This document shows, in pieces, positions 1-9,502 of a stretch of 64,000 nt of DNA. The number at the start of each line of letters is the position of its first letter. Positions within the stretch are counted from its first letter, which is position 1. This DNA comes from Chitinophaga sp. Cy-1792 (GTDB lineage Bacteria > Bacteroidota > Bacteroidia > Chitinophagales > Chitinophagaceae), in assembly GCF_011752935.1 (NCBI RefSeq), contig NZ_VWWO01000001.1, positions 3,100,001 to 3,164,000 on the forward strand, in the 5' to 3' direction. The notes beneath the pieces were generated by a model, which did no database searches, was not told the origin of the DNA, and worked only from the letters and a program-made list of their open reading frames with translations. Made by a program: the position numbers and the translations under genes.

Positions 1-2126
1 TTAATACTTTCGAAACGCATTCCTTTAACCTGGTTACTTACCTGTACAGGGATGCATCGGATAATATGTGGGTAGGAACAGATGGCGATGGCATCAAAAA
101 ATATTCTCCTCACAGAAAAATATTTAATCTCTACAGATCTCCCTTTATCACACATAATATGGTGGAGTCGGTGTACAAGCACGACGACGGGCGATTATAT
201 GTGGGGCTGATGAATGACGGGCTCAATGTTTATGAAGAGGGGGGAAGATTTCTGGAAAGGATCAGCAACGAAACATATCCGGGTAAATTTCCGGCAAGCA
301 GTCTGGCAGCCATTTGCAGAGAAGATTACGAGCATATCTGGTTAAGTTTTAACGGGATGCATATTGGATTATACAATGTGATCAATCGTAATTTCACTGA
401 CCTGACGAAATATATTCAGCCGCTGGGCTTACCGAAAGATCCGGGGCAGTTTCCGTTTTTATTTAAGCGTTCCAATGGGGAGCTATATTTTAATTACGGG
501 CATTACCTGTTAATGTTTACCTCAGAGGAGGGAAAGTATAAGGTGTCGCTGGTGCATGATTTCGGAGACGAGTTGCTGACTACCTATTACGAAGATATGA
601 TGGGGACGCAGTATGTGGGTACGAAGTCGGCGGTGTACGTGCATCATGCCGGCCAGAGCCACTGGAACCGTGTTAATCTGCCGGAGGGTTCCGCGGTAAA
701 ATCCATCACCAAAAACAGTCATAAGCAGGCGCTGATTGCCGGCACCAAAGGGTTGTTTGTATTAAATGAGCAGGACCAGGTGGTGCAGCATTTCAATAGT
801 TATGATAATCCGAAGCTGATCAATGATTATCTGTATGGCGTATTGCTGGATGATAAAGACAAGATCTGGGTGAGTCATAACAAGGGGCTTTCGCAGATCA
901 ATATGGTCACTAATGAGATTACGACCTTTGATCATGAAGATGGGCTGCAATCTAATGAATTCAATACCGGCGCCAGTTTCAAATCGGTAGACGGAGAATT
1001 GTTTTTTGGTGGTATCCGTGGGGTGAATGGTTTTTATCCGAAGAATTTCCGGAACAATCCATATTATCCAAAGGTGGTGATCAGGCGGATGGAAGTGCTG
1101 GATAAGCCATACGAGTCGGACACAGCTGTGTCTTTACTGAAGCGCGTAGAGCTACCTTATAATCAGAATACGATTGCGTTGGAGTTTGTGCCGCTGGAAT
1201 ATACGAATCCGCCGAAGAACCGGGTGCAGTATAAGCTGGAGGGTGCGGATGAAGACTGGGTGGATGGCGGAACGTTCAGGATGGCGAGGTATACGAATTT
1301 GCATCCGGGGAAATATACTTTTAAAGTGCGGGCATCCAATAATGATGATATCTGGAATACAACGCCTACCACGCTGGAGATTCTGATCAGAATTCCGTTC
1401 TGGCAATCGTTGTGGTTTAGATTTTTATTGCTTTTGTTGTTGTTAGGCATTGCATATTATTTTTCTACATTGTATCTTGACTATAAGATTCGTCATGAGA
1501 AATTAAAATTAGAGAAGGAGCAGGCGGTGGATCAGGAGCGTGCGCGTATTTCAAGTGATATGCACGATGACCTGGGGTCGGGGCTTTCCACTATCCGGTT
1601 GCTGAGTGAAATAGCGAAGCGAAAGATACAGGATCCTTCACAAACCAAGGAAATCGAGCGTATATCTGAGACTGCGGGAGAGATGGTGGATAAGATGAGT
1701 GAGATCATCTGGGCGATGAATTCATCCAATGATTCGCTGGCTAACCTGATCGCCTATATGAGAAGTTTCGCTGCTGATTTTCTGGAGCATGCGCATATCA
1801 CACATCAGTTTTATTTTCCTGAAACCATACCAAACATTAAGTTGAGCGGGGGCACGAGAAGAAATATTTACCTGGCAGTGAAGGAGTCGCTGCATAATGT
1901 GGTGAAGCATGCGAAGGCGACGGAGGTGGTGATAGAGGTGAAGATGAACAATAAAAACATGACCATTATGATCAAAGACAATGGAAAGGGATTTGATCAG
2001 GAAAAGGTAAGATTATTCGGAAACGGCTTAAAAAATATACAGAAGAGAGCGCAGGCAGTAGGGGGAAATGCTGAAATTACGTCTAATAACGGAACAATAG
2101 TTTTTCTCGATATCCCACTAAATTGA
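1..2126 (+). CDS. Propeller-type sensor histidine kinase (5' end outside window)
   Basis: The frame is open from the first bases, so the N-terminus lies upstream; the ATG at 66 is internal. The visible part begins with beta-propeller repeats of the two-component regulator type (a NMWVGTDGDG repeat at about nt 63-95, an IWVSHNKGLSQIN repeat near nt 860-905). It continues with a Y_Y_Y domain (nt about 1180-1390), one membrane span (nt about 1396-1467) and a HisKA_3 dimerisation domain with the phospho-acceptor motif SSDMHDDLGSGLS (nt about 1552-1590). It ends with a HATPase domain with an N box (LAVKESLHNVVKHA) and a G box (DNGKGFD). Such proteins sense an extracellular or periplasmic ligand with the propeller and phosphorylate a partner regulator in the cytoplasm. 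There is no C-terminal receiver or AraC domain, so the adjacent LuxR-type regulator 46 bp downstream is the likely partner. Signal unknown. Confidence 0.93.
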   Translation, partial: NTFETHSFNLVTYLYRDASDNMWVGTDGDGIKKYSPHRKIFNLYRSPFITHNMVESVYKHDDGRLYVGLMNDGLNVYEEGGRFLERISNETYPGKFPASSLAAICREDYEHIWLSFNGMHIGLYNVINRNFTDLTKYIQPLGLPKDPGQFPFLFKRSNGELYFNYGHYLLMFTSEEGKYKVSLVHDFGDELLTTYYEDMMGTQYVGTKSAVYVHHAGQSHWNRVNLPEGSAVKSITKNSHKQALIAGTKGLFVLNEQDQVVQHFNSYDNPKLINDYLYGVLLDDKDKIWVSHNKGLSQINMVTNEITTFDHEDGLQSNEFNTGASFKSVDGELFFGGIRGVNGFYPKNFRNNPYYPKVVIRRMEVLDKPYESDTAVSLLKRVELPYNQNTIALEFVPLEYTNPPKNRVQYKLEGADEDWVDGGTFRMARYTNLHPGKYTFKVRASNNDDIWNTTPTTLEILIRIPFWQSLWFRFLLLLLLLGIAYYFSTLYLDYKIRHEKLKLEKEQAVDQERARISSDMHDDLGSGLSTIRLLSEIAKRKIQDPSQTKEIERISETAGEMVDKMSEIIWAMNSSNDSLANLIAYMRSFAADFLEHAHITHQFYFPETIPNIKLSGGTRRNIYLAVKESLHNVVKHAKATEVVIEVKMNNKNMTIMIKDNGKGFDQEKVRLFGNGLKNIQKRAQAVGGNAEITSNNGTIVFLDIPLN

Positions 2127-2172
2127 CATACATTTGTTACTATAACATCTAAGTGTTAGAATTACTAAAAAC

Positions 2173-2841
2173 ATGACGGTATACTCAAAGAAGAAGTCCC
2201 AGGATAACATGGATATTATCTCTATTGCGATAGTAGAGGATAACCATGATATTCGCACGGCTATGGAATTGCTGATTAATGGTTCTGACGGATATGCCTG
2301 TGTTGGCACTTTCAATAATGCAGAAACCGCTGTGGAACAGATCCCTCATTTATTGCCCAATGTGGTGCTGATGGATTTCAACCTGCCGGGAGGTATGAAC
2401 GGTATTGAATGTATTGCGCGACTGAAGTCAGAATACCAGGATATGCAATTTATGATGTTAACGGTTTATGAAGATGACGACAAGATCTTCAATGCGCTGG
2501 AGGCTGGTGCCAGTGGTTACATCCTGAAGAAAACCTCTCCGGGCGAGTTGCTGGAGGCTATCCGTGATTTGCATGAAGGTGGCTCACCAATGAGTTCACA
2601 GATTGCGAGGAGGGTGGTAGCATTTTTCCAGAAGCAGGCTAAGCCGAATCCGGCGCTGGAAGCGCTGACGACGCGTGAAAAGGAAATCCTGGATCAGTTG
2701 TCTAAAGGCTTCCTGTATAAGGAAATTGCGAGCAACTTATTTATCAGTATAGAAACTGTCAGAAGGCATGTTCACAATATTTATGAAAAGCTGCATGTGC
2801 GCAGCAGAACAGATGCTGTTAACAAGTATTACAACCGATAA
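2173..2841 (+). CDS. NarL/LuxR-type response regulator
   Basis: It has an N-terminal receiver domain with an acidic pocket (IVEDNHD), the phospho-acceptor Asp in VVLMDFNLPGG, and the conserved Lys in YILKKTSPGE. A C-terminal LuxR-type helix-turn-helix follows (LTTREKEILDQLSKG, then SIETVRRHVHNIYEKL). The length of 222 aa is normal for the family. An in-frame ATG at 2209 begins directly at the receiver fold (MDIISIAIVEDN) and follows an AGGA stretch, so it may be the real start; the 12 extra residues from 2173 are polar and not conserved-looking. It sits 46 bp behind the sensor kinase and is closed by a strong terminator, so the two form a two-gene operon. Presumed role: DNA binding after phosphorylation by the kinase. 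Targets cannot be read from the sequence. Confidence 0.93.
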   Translation: MTVYSKKKSQDNMDIISIAIVEDNHDIRTAMELLINGSDGYACVGTFNNAETAVEQIPHLLPNVVLMDFNLPGGMNGIECIARLKSEYQDMQFMMLTVYEDDDKIFNALEAGASGYILKKTSPGELLEAIRDLHEGGSPMSSQIARRVVAFFQKQAKPNPALEALTTREKEILDQLSKGFLYKEIASNLFISIETVRRHVHNIYEKLHVRSRTDAVNKYYNR

Positions 2842-2870
2842 TTATTTTCTTACATAAGAATGAAGCAATT

Positions 2871-2905
2871 GAAAGGCATTGATTATTCAATGCCTTTCAG
2901 TTTTT
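2871..2905 (+). terminator. Rho-independent terminator of the two-component operon
   Basis: Perfect 12-bp stem GAAAGGCATTGA (2871-2882) / TCAATGCCTTTC (2887-2898) with a TTAT loop, followed by AGTTTTT. The 3' arm is also the last coding part of a minus-strand micro-ORF. Confidence 0.85.
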
Positions 2906-2988
2906 AACCAATTACGTAACTGGTGGACCAGTAAAACCATTGCAGCAATCAACAGACAAGCCAGTTTAAACAATAAACCAGTTTTCAT
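2887..2988 (-). CDS. Putative 33-aa single-span membrane micro-protein
   Basis: Reading the minus strand from ATG at 2988 gives 33 residues: MKTGLLF, then a hydrophobic stretch (LACLLIAAMVLLV), then a basic tail (HQLRNWLKTERH). This is the layout of a small inner-membrane peptide. The frame ends inside the terminator hairpin of the response regulator gene. No Shine-Dalgarno sequence is visible, but many Bacteroidota genes lack one. The context TGTTCCTATGAAAACT closely resembles that of the next small frame upstream (TGTCCTTATGAAAACA), which argues for relatedness. I recognise no family. It could be a chance frame; the paired arrangement is the main support. Confidence 0.4.
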   Translation of the reverse strand: MKTGLLFKLACLLIAAMVLLVHQLRNWLKTERH

Positions 2989-3099
2989 AGGAACAGGATT
3001 AAAGATGAATGGAATCTTAAATCTGTCAAAGCCATGCTGGCGGCCCCAGGATCAATTCAATAGGTAAAGCCGGTTAATCGGAAGATTTTTTTATAAAAA

Positions 3100-3249
3100 T
3101 CAGCGCATCATCTGCCATTTGTCGAACTTGCGGATGAGTCTGAGCAGTTTATTTCCTACGTTATTTTCCTCTTCTTTGCGGATATATCGGCTGGCAATGA
3201 AGGCTGCACCGATGAGCAGCACGGATAGGATCAGGCATAGTGTTTTCAT
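3100..3249 (-). CDS. Putative 49-aa single-span membrane micro-protein
   Basis: Minus-strand frame from ATG at 3249. It has an MKT start, a hydrophobic segment of about 17 residues (LCLILSVLLIGAAFIAS) and then a charged cytoplasmic-type tail with RYIRKEEENN and LRLIRKFDKW. A candidate -7 element TACCTTTA lies on the minus strand at 3295-3288, about 40 bp before the start. It is followed 111 bp downstream by a second, similar frame in the same direction. Not assignable to a known family; a small membrane peptide, regulator or toxin-like peptide would all fit. Confidence 0.45.
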   Translation of the reverse strand: MKTLCLILSVLLIGAAFIASRYIRKEEENNVGNKLLRLIRKFDKWQMMR

Positions 3250-3572
3250 AAGGACATTGGCTAGGATTTCAAAAAATAGGTATATTGTAAAGGTATCTTT
3301 CTGAGAAACTAATGATTGTAGATGATTGTTTTATTAAATAATAGATCATCTGCAGTAAGAATTACCAGAAAAGGGTATCTTTTGTAAATATAATAATATA
3401 TGTTATATAATCAATATATCGCATGCATTTTTTTATTTATTTAAGTTTGACTTGGGTTGATTCGCTGAATCCATTATTTTTGCCAGTAATCTGGTTTTGC
3501 TAAAAGATTTAGTAGAGTGGATGGCCAGATCTGAGAAGAAACAGTATAAGTATAAGGAAACTTTAATATATT
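3250..3572. other. Intergenic region upstream of parE
   Basis: AT-rich, with no convincing gene. It holds the candidate minus-strand promoter of the micro-protein pair (3288-3295). On the plus strand it holds a TATCTTTTG stretch near 3379, which resembles a Bacteroidota -7 box with one extra T and could serve parE. An imperfect AGATGAT/ATCATCT inverted repeat lies at about 3321-3352. Confidence 0.4.
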
Positions 3573-5474
3573 ATGGCAAATACGGATAAAACGGATAATA
3601 AGGATCTATTTGCTTCCTATACGGAAGACTCCATACGGTCGCTGGACTGGCGGGAGCATATCCGCCTTCGTCCGGGTATGTATATCGGTAAGCTGGGCGA
3701 TGGTTCCAGTATGGACGACGGTATTTACATCCTGTTGAAGGAGGTGACCGACAACTGTATCGATGAGCATACGATGGGCTTTGGTAAGCAGGTAGATATT
3801 AAGGTAACGGAGCATAGTGTAACGATCAGGGACTATGGACGTGGTATTCCATTAGGTAAGGTAGTGGACGTAGTGAGTAAGATCAATACCGGTGCTAAAT
3901 ATGATAGCAAAGCGTTTCAGAAGTCGGTGGGTTTGAATGGTGTGGGTACCAAGGCGGTAAATGCCTTGTCCAGCTATTTCCGGGTACAATCCGTTCGTGA
4001 GGGAAGGATGAAGGTCGCCGAATTTGAACGCGGCGTACTGATAAAGGAGCATAAAGAAACGGCTACCAATGAAGAGAATGGTACACTGGTGACTTTTACA
4101 CCGGACGACACTGTATTCAAGAACTACCGCTATATTCCGGAATTCCTGGAAAACCAGATCTGGAATTATTGCTTCCTGAATGCGGGGCTGACTATCAGCT
4201 TCAACGGTAAAAAATATATTTCCAAAAATGGTTTGCTGGATTTATTACAGCGTAAAACCAATGAAGATGATCTGCGTTATCCGATCATCCACCTGAAAGG
4301 GGAAGATATTGAAGTAGCGATTACCCACGAAAACCAGTATGGGGAAGAGTATTATTCCTTTGTGAACGGTCAGCATACGACACAGGGCGGTACGCACCTG
4401 GCGGCTTTCCGTGAGGCTTTCGTGAAAACGGTACGTGACTTTTACAAGAAAGATTATGATGCAACAGATATCCGTGCTTCCATTTGCGCTGCCATTGCGG
4501 TACGCGTGCAGGAGCCGGTATTTGAATCGCAGACCAAAACCAAACTGGGTTCCCTGACAATATATGAAGGTGGTCCTTCCATGAAGGCTTTTGTGCTGGA
4601 TTTCTTCTCCAAACACCTGGACGATTTCCTGCATAAAAACTCAGCGGTAGCAGATGCGTTGAAGAAACGTATCGAGCAGAGTGAAAGAGAGCGTAAGGAA
4701 CTGGCTGGTATTAAAAAACTGGCGAATGAGCGCGCTAAAAAAGCAAACCTGCACAACCGTAAACTGCGTGACTGCCGCATACACCTGAATGAAGAAGTTA
4801 GCGGTAAAGACAAGGCAGAGCAGGAAGCACGCCGACTGAACACCACCATATTTATTACGGAAGGTGACTCTGCAAGTGGTTCCATCACCAAATCACGTAA
4901 TGTGGAAACGCAGGCGGTATTCAGCTTACGTGGTAAACCGCTGAACAGCTTCGGGCTGACGAAAAAAATCGTTTACGAAAACGAGGAATTCAACCTGCTG
5001 CAACATGCATTGAATATAGAAGAAGGACTGGAAGGACTGCGCTACAACAATATTGTGGTAGCTACCGATGCCGATGTGGACGGTATGCACATTCGTTTGC
5101 TGATCCTGACGTTCTTCCTGCAGTTTTTCCCTGACCTGGTGAAAAACGGGCACGTATACATCCTGGAAACACCTTTGTTCCGTGTACGTAACAAGCAGGA
5201 AACGATTTATTGCTATAATGAGGAAGAGAAGCAGAAGGCAATTAAGAAGCTGACCGGTAAACCGGAAATTACCCGATTTAAAGGACTGGGTGAGATTTCC
5301 CCTGAAGAGTTTGGCCGATTTATTGGCGATGACATGCATATTGACCCCATTATCCTCTCCAAGGATATCCATATTCAGAAACTGCTGGAATACTATATGG
5401 GTAAGAATACGCAGGCAAGACAGGAATTTATTATTAATAACCTCCGTTACGAGAAAGATCTCGTGGAAGAATAG
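3573..5474 (+). CDS. parE: DNA topoisomerase IV subunit B (GyrB/ParE family)
   Basis: ATPase subunit of a type IIA topoisomerase; with ParC it would decatenate daughter chromosomes. In order: a GHKL ATPase with [17 protein letters not shown] and DYGRGIP (residues about 30-95) and [14 protein letters not shown]; a transducer domain with KTKLG; then a TOPRIM domain with [11 protein letters not shown] and the metal-binding [13 protein letters not shown]. At 633 aa it is the length of ParE or short GyrB. It has the lineage-typical basic linker [14 protein letters not shown] between transducer and TOPRIM. The partner parC lies three genes downstream in the same direction, which supports topoisomerase IV over gyrase. 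Start at ATG 3573 follows AAGGAAAC; the first 20 residues are polar. Confidence 0.93.
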   Translation: MANTDKTDNKDLFASYTEDSIRSLDWREHIRLRPGMYIGKLGDGSSMDDGIYILLKEVTDNCIDEHTMGFGKQVDIKVTEHSVTIRDYGRGIPLGKVVDVVSKINTGAKYDSKAFQKSVGLNGVGTKAVNALSSYFRVQSVREGRMKVAEFERGVLIKEHKETATNEENGTLVTFTPDDTVFKNYRYIPEFLENQIWNYCFLNAGLTISFNGKKYISKNGLLDLLQRKTNEDDLRYPIIHLKGEDIEVAITHENQYGEEYYSFVNGQHTTQGGTHLAAFREAFVKTVRDFYKKDYDATDIRASICAAIAVRVQEPVFESQTKTKLGSLTIYEGGPSMKAFVLDFFSKHLDDFLHKNSAVADALKKRIEQSERERKELAGIKKLANERAKKANLHNRKLRDCRIHLNEEVSGKDKAEQEARRLNTTIFITEGDSASGSITKSRNVETQAVFSLRGKPLNSFGLTKKIVYENEEFNLLQHALNIEEGLEGLRYNNIVVATDADVDGMHIRLLILTFFLQFFPDLVKNGHVYILETPLFRVRNKQETIYCYNEEEKQKAIKKLTGKPEITRFKGLGEISPEEFGRFIGDDMHIDPIILSKDIHIQKLLEYYMGKNTQARQEFIINNLRYEKDLVEE

Positions 5475-5498
5475 TTTGTCAGGTAATTCAGCTTTTGT

Positions 5499-6404
5499 AT
5501 GAGCTTAAAGCATATTGTGTTTGGTCAGACGTCCGTGCCGGTATTGGCAGAAGCCATTGGAATGGACGAAAAAATGCAGGGAGATGTGTTGTGTTTTGAA
5601 GAAGATCTGTCTGTAGGGCCTTTGTTTATTCTTGACACCAAAGAAGGGCAGGCAGGCCGTTTTCAGTGGTGGCAGCAAATGCAGGGCATAGCGCCGGCAG
5701 CAGCCACAAACGCTGATATGTTTGAGGAAGCAGCACCTGCATCCACGCCGGAACCTGAGCCGGAGATATCAGGCGACCATGACCGGTTCCGTGCGTTAAA
5801 AGGTATGCTGAAAGAGGATCCTGAACTGGAGATATGGATCTGGGCAGGACAGAATTCACGTGATGTTGCCGGCTATTACTGGCTGGTGAGTCAGTTGTAT
5901 GATTTTGCTGGTCGTGTGCATATCATCTACCTGAACAATCTTCCTTTCCTCAACGAAAAAGGCGCAGTATTCTATCCTACTCATCTGCACCAGATTCTTC
6001 CAAAAGAATTCCTGAAAGCAAAGAAGCTCGCCCGCCCGGTTTCACTGGCGGAGTTTGAGCTGGATGGCGATGAGTGGCACAGACTGATGAATGAGAATGC
6101 AGGTATTCGCATACTGGAAGGTGGTAAAAAACTGAAAGGTGAACCTGCTACTTTATATGATAAAGATTTGGTGGCGCAGGCGGGCAAAGATTTTGTAAAA
6201 GCCTGGCGTGTTGCCAATCAGGTGGGTGGAAAGCTGAAATATCCGCTGCCGGAGCATTTCCTGGGATGGCGATTGAAAGAGCTTATCCGTGAGGGAAAAC
6301 TCGACAGCAGAGGTGAGCTCAAAACACCGAAAGATTTTGAAGTGAAGCTACCTGGTGGTGGAGGCGAAGAAGCTACCACTGCCCCGGTACAGGAGAATGC
6401 CTGA
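5499..6404 (+). CDS. DUF1835 domain-containing protein
   Basis: 301 aa, no signal peptide. The N-terminal half fits DUF1835 (start MSLKHIVFGQTS, then GDVLCFEEDLSVGPL) and the C-terminal half fits the associated DUF3658 region. A low-complexity acidic insert (PASTPEPEPEISGDHD) lies near residues 80-95. The family function is unknown; members are cytoplasmic and often lie near housekeeping genes. The gene starts 24 bp after parE and is followed by a cupin gene and parC, so it is probably co-transcribed with topoisomerase IV. Whether this is functional or only positional cannot be decided from the sequence. Confidence 0.8.
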   Translation: MSLKHIVFGQTSVPVLAEAIGMDEKMQGDVLCFEEDLSVGPLFILDTKEGQAGRFQWWQQMQGIAPAAATNADMFEEAAPASTPEPEPEISGDHDRFRALKGMLKEDPELEIWIWAGQNSRDVAGYYWLVSQLYDFAGRVHIIYLNNLPFLNEKGAVFYPTHLHQILPKEFLKAKKLARPVSLAEFELDGDEWHRLMNENAGIRILEGGKKLKGEPATLYDKDLVAQAGKDFVKAWRVANQVGGKLKYPLPEHFLGWRLKELIREGKLDSRGELKTPKDFEVKLPGGGGEEATTAPVQENA

Positions 6405-6449
6405 GTGAAGGCTCAGGGTAATTAAAAACATGAAGCCAGCTTTATTACT

Positions 6450-6854
6450 ATGATCTATGTAACACCGATATCCCTTCAGGGAGAAGATGAAAGAGGCAGT
6501 AACTATATGTGGAACTGCCAGCGTACCGGAGATTTCATGTTGTGTTACCGGAATGCGGGCAGTAGCAGCGGCCAGCATTATCATGAAGGTCATAGTGATA
6601 ATAAGAATCCGGAGGTCATGTACCTCTTCAGTGGAAAGGCCGAAATACATTGGTGTCCGCTGGATGGGAATGAAATTGTGACCACGGAAATTACGGCGCC
6701 TTGCAGGGTAGAAATACCTGTGCTGATCTGGCATCAGCTGATTGCCGTAACAGACTGCTGTTTTATAGAACTCAACTCCATGGATGATGTACGGAAAGAT
6801 AGTATACGTGTATGGAGAGAGGATTTTGAAAAAATGATAAAAGTAAAATCGTAA
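6450..6854 (+). CDS. Cupin-fold protein
   Basis: 134 aa with a single cupin barrel. The first metal-site motif is visible as a His-rich HYHEGHSDNKNPEVMYLFSG region (residues about 43-62) and the second as PVLIWHQL (residues about 90-97). This gives enough His/Glu ligands for a bound metal. Substrate unknown; small cupins can be isomerases, dioxygenases or ligand sensors. It sits between DUF1835 and parC with gaps of 45 and 9 bp, so it belongs to the parE-parC transcription unit. Downstream parC follows almost directly, which suggests coupled translation. Confidence 0.75.
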   Translation: MIYVTPISLQGEDERGSNYMWNCQRTGDFMLCYRNAGSSSGQHYHEGHSDNKNPEVMYLFSGKAEIHWCPLDGNEIVTTEITAPCRVEIPVLIWHQLIAVTDCCFIELNSMDDVRKDSIRVWREDFEKMIKVKS

Positions 6855-6863
6855 GAGTAATAA

Positions 6864-9407
6864 ATGGATATGGAAAATCAAACAACAGACGAATCTCTGC
6901 ATAATGTCACGCATGTTGGCGGAATGTATGAGAGCTGGTTTCTGGATTATGCTTCCTACGTAATCCTGGAACGCGCGGTCCCCAGCATTGAAGATGGGTT
7001 GAAACCCGTTCAGCGCCGTATCCTGCACGCCATGAAGGAAATGGATGATGGCCGCTTTAATAAGGTGGCTAACGTCATCGGACAAACGATGCAGTACCAT
7101 CCGCATGGTGATGCTTCCATCAGTGATGCAATTGTAAACCTTGGACAAAAAGACCTGCTGATAGAAACACAGGGTAACTGGGGAGATGTAAGGACCGGTG
7201 ATGATGCAGCAGCAGCGAGATATATTGAGGCACGCCTCTCTAAATTTGCACTGGATATCGCATTCAATCCTAAAACCACCACCTGGCAATTAAGCTACGA
7301 CGGCCGTAAAAACGAACCGCTGGCATTACCCATGAAGTTCCCGCTGCTGCTGGCACAAGGAGCAGAAGGTATCGCCGTAGGTCTGTCTACCAAAATATTA
7401 CCACATAACTTCAACGAACTGCTGGATGCTTCCATCAAATACCTGAGAGGGAAGAAATTTGAGCTGTTCCCAGACTTCCCCACTACCGGTGGTATGGTCG
7501 ATGTAGGTAACTACAACGATGGTAAACGTGGTGGTAAAGTTCGTGTTCGTGCACATATCGAAGAGAAAGACAAGAAAACCCTGCTGGTAAAGGATGTACC
7601 GTATGGTATTACCACTACACAGCTGATGGAATCAATCGTTAAAGCCAACGACAGCGGCAAAATCAAAGTGCGTAAGGTGGTAGATAATACCGCAGCGGAT
7701 GTAGAAATTGAAGTGCAGCTGGCGCCGGGTATCTCTCCTGATATCACCATCGATGCATTATATGCATTTACAGATTGTGAAATTTCTATCTCTCCGAATG
7801 CCTGCGTTATCGTAAACGATAAACCACAGTTTATCACCGCATCCGATCTTTTACGTTCTTCTGTAGATTATACCAAAGACCTGCTGAAACAGGAACTGGA
7901 GATCAAACTGGCTGAACTGGAAGATAAATGGCATTATACCTCTCTCGAAAAAATCTTCTTTGAGAAAGGTATTTACAAGGAACTTGAACAGAAGCACAAA
8001 GACTGGGAAGCTGTACTCACAGCCATCGACAAGGCTTTTGCTCCGTATAAGAAAAACCTGAAACGTGCCATTGTTAAGGAAGATATCGTCAAATTAACGG
8101 AGAAGCCTGTACGTAGAATTTACCGCCTCGATATCAATGAGCTGAACGAACAGATCAAAGGTATTGAAGGTGAAATCAAACAGGTAAAACATCACCTGGC
8201 TAACCTCGTTGATTATACCGTTGAATACTTCGAAGGACTCCTGAAGAAATATGGTAAAGGCCGTGAGCGTAAAACTGAAATCAAAACCTTCGATACCATT
8301 CAGGTGCAGCAGGTGGCGATTGCCAATACCAAAATATATGTGAACCGTGCAGACGGCTTCATCGGTACTTCCCTGAAGAAAGATGAGTTCGTAGCTGACT
8401 GTTCTGACCTCGACAACATCATCGTATTCCGTAAAGATGGTAAGATGCTGGTGACCAAGGTTGCTGATAAAACCTTTGTGGGCAAGGATATCATTCACGT
8501 GGATGTATTCCGCAAAAATGACGAACGTACTACCTACAACATGATCTATGTGGAAGGTAAAACAGGCGTCAGCTATGCCAAACGTTTCAATGTTACCGGT
8601 GTAACCCGCGACAAGGAATATGATCTGGCGCATAAAGGTGAAAAGAACTCCAAAGTGCATTACTTCTCTGCCAATCCAAATGGTGAAGCAGAAGTGGTAA
8701 CCATCAAGCTGAGCCCTAACTGTTCTGCAAGAAATAAAGAGTTTGATCTGTTCTTCGAAACCATCGCGATCAAAGGACGTAACTCCATGGGTAACCAGGT
8801 TACAAAATATCCTATCCGCGGCGTGAAATTCAAGGAAAAAGGTGTTAGCACACTGGCAGGACAAAAGATCTGGTATGATCCTGAAACCGGTCGTCTGAAC
8901 ACAGAAGAGAGAGGCGTGTATATCGGTAGTTTTGAAGGAGAAGACAAGATCTTCGTTGCCTTCAAGAACGGTACCTATGAGCTGACCAACTATGAACTGA
9001 CGAACCGCTATGAATCAAATGACGTAGTATATATCGAAAAGTTCAATCCTGATAAGATCGTTACTGCGATTTATTATGATGCAGATAAGAAACAGTTCAA
9101 CGTGAAACGTTTCCGTATCGAAACACAAACGCTGAACAACAAGTTTGTCTTCATCAAAGAAGGGCAGGGCAACTACCTGGAAATGGTTACCACGCACACC
9201 CAACCGGTGGTACTGCTGAAAACAGGTAAGAAGCGTAATCCTGAAGAGGAAGAGATCAACCTGGCTGAGTTTATTGAGGTGACAGGCTGGAAGGCTGTAG
9301 GAACAAGAATTGCCGGCGATGATCTGATCAGTGCGGAGTTACTCTCTGAAGATGAAGATCCGGACCCGGAAGATGATAGTAATGTGCAGGGAGAATTATT
9401 CTCTTAA
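6864..9407 (+). CDS. parC: DNA topoisomerase IV subunit A (GyrA/ParC family)
   Basis: Breakage-reunion subunit of a type IIA topoisomerase, 847 aa. The winged-helix core shows the usual landmarks: LKPVQRRILHAM, MQYHPHGDASISDAI and the catalytic Tyr in AAAARYIEARL (residues about 115-125). A tower and a long coiled-coil region follow (LEIKLAELEDKWHYTSLEK; LNEQIKGIEGEIKQVKHHL). After that comes a beta-pinwheel-like C-terminal domain and an acidic tail (EDEDPDPEDDSN). It pairs with parE three genes upstream. ATG at 6864 and the in-frame ATG at 6870 are both possible starts. Confidence 0.93.
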   Translation: MDMENQTTDESLHNVTHVGGMYESWFLDYASYVILERAVPSIEDGLKPVQRRILHAMKEMDDGRFNKVANVIGQTMQYHPHGDASISDAIVNLGQKDLLIETQGNWGDVRTGDDAAAARYIEARLSKFALDIAFNPKTTTWQLSYDGRKNEPLALPMKFPLLLAQGAEGIAVGLSTKILPHNFNELLDASIKYLRGKKFELFPDFPTTGGMVDVGNYNDGKRGGKVRVRAHIEEKDKKTLLVKDVPYGITTTQLMESIVKANDSGKIKVRKVVDNTAADVEIEVQLAPGISPDITIDALYAFTDCEISISPNACVIVNDKPQFITASDLLRSSVDYTKDLLKQELEIKLAELEDKWHYTSLEKIFFEKGIYKELEQKHKDWEAVLTAIDKAFAPYKKNLKRAIVKEDIVKLTEKPVRRIYRLDINELNEQIKGIEGEIKQVKHHLANLVDYTVEYFEGLLKKYGKGRERKTEIKTFDTIQVQQVAIANTKIYVNRADGFIGTSLKKDEFVADCSDLDNIIVFRKDGKMLVTKVADKTFVGKDIIHVDVFRKNDERTTYNMIYVEGKTGVSYAKRFNVTGVTRDKEYDLAHKGEKNSKVHYFSANPNGEAEVVTIKLSPNCSARNKEFDLFFETIAIKGRNSMGNQVTKYPIRGVKFKEKGVSTLAGQKIWYDPETGRLNTEERGVYIGSFEGEDKIFVAFKNGTYELTNYELTNRYESNDVVYIEKFNPDKIVTAIYYDADKKQFNVKRFRIETQTLNNKFVFIKEGQGNYLEMVTTHTQPVVLLKTGKKRNPEEEEINLAEFIEVTGWKAVGTRIAGDDLISAELLSEDEDPDPEDDSNVQGELFS

Positions 9408-9428
9408 TTCTTTTCTCTTGAAAGATAT

Positions 9429-9466
9429 AAAAAAGCTGATCAGTATGTGCTGATCAGCTTTTTTTG
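9429..9466 (+). terminator. Terminator of the parE-parC operon
   Basis: Stem AAAAGCTGATCAG (9431-9443) / CTGATCAGCTTTT (9450-9462) with a TATGTG loop, followed by more T residues. This is a strong intrinsic terminator 22 bp after parC. Confidence 0.88.
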
Positions 9467-9502
9467 ATTTTATAACGGCCGCGAAGCTGGCGTTATAAAA
9501 TC
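9465..9502. repeat. Perfect inverted repeat between two terminators
   Basis: TGATTTTATAACG (9465-9477) and CGTTATAAAATCA (9490-9502) are perfect 13-bp arms around a 12-nt spacer (GCCGCGAAGCTG). The arms overlap the T-run of the upstream terminator and the first bases of the downstream one. Confidence 0.8.

Noticed and set aside
6348..7289. Open frame of 313 codons on the minus strand
   Set aside because: It lies opposite the cupin and the 5' part of parC, both with strong family motifs; the antisense product has no recognisable features and mixed composition.
8094..8864. Open frame of 256 codons on the minus strand
   Set aside because: Opposite the parC coiled-coil and pinwheel region; rich in His, Phe and Cys as expected for the complement of a real coding frame.
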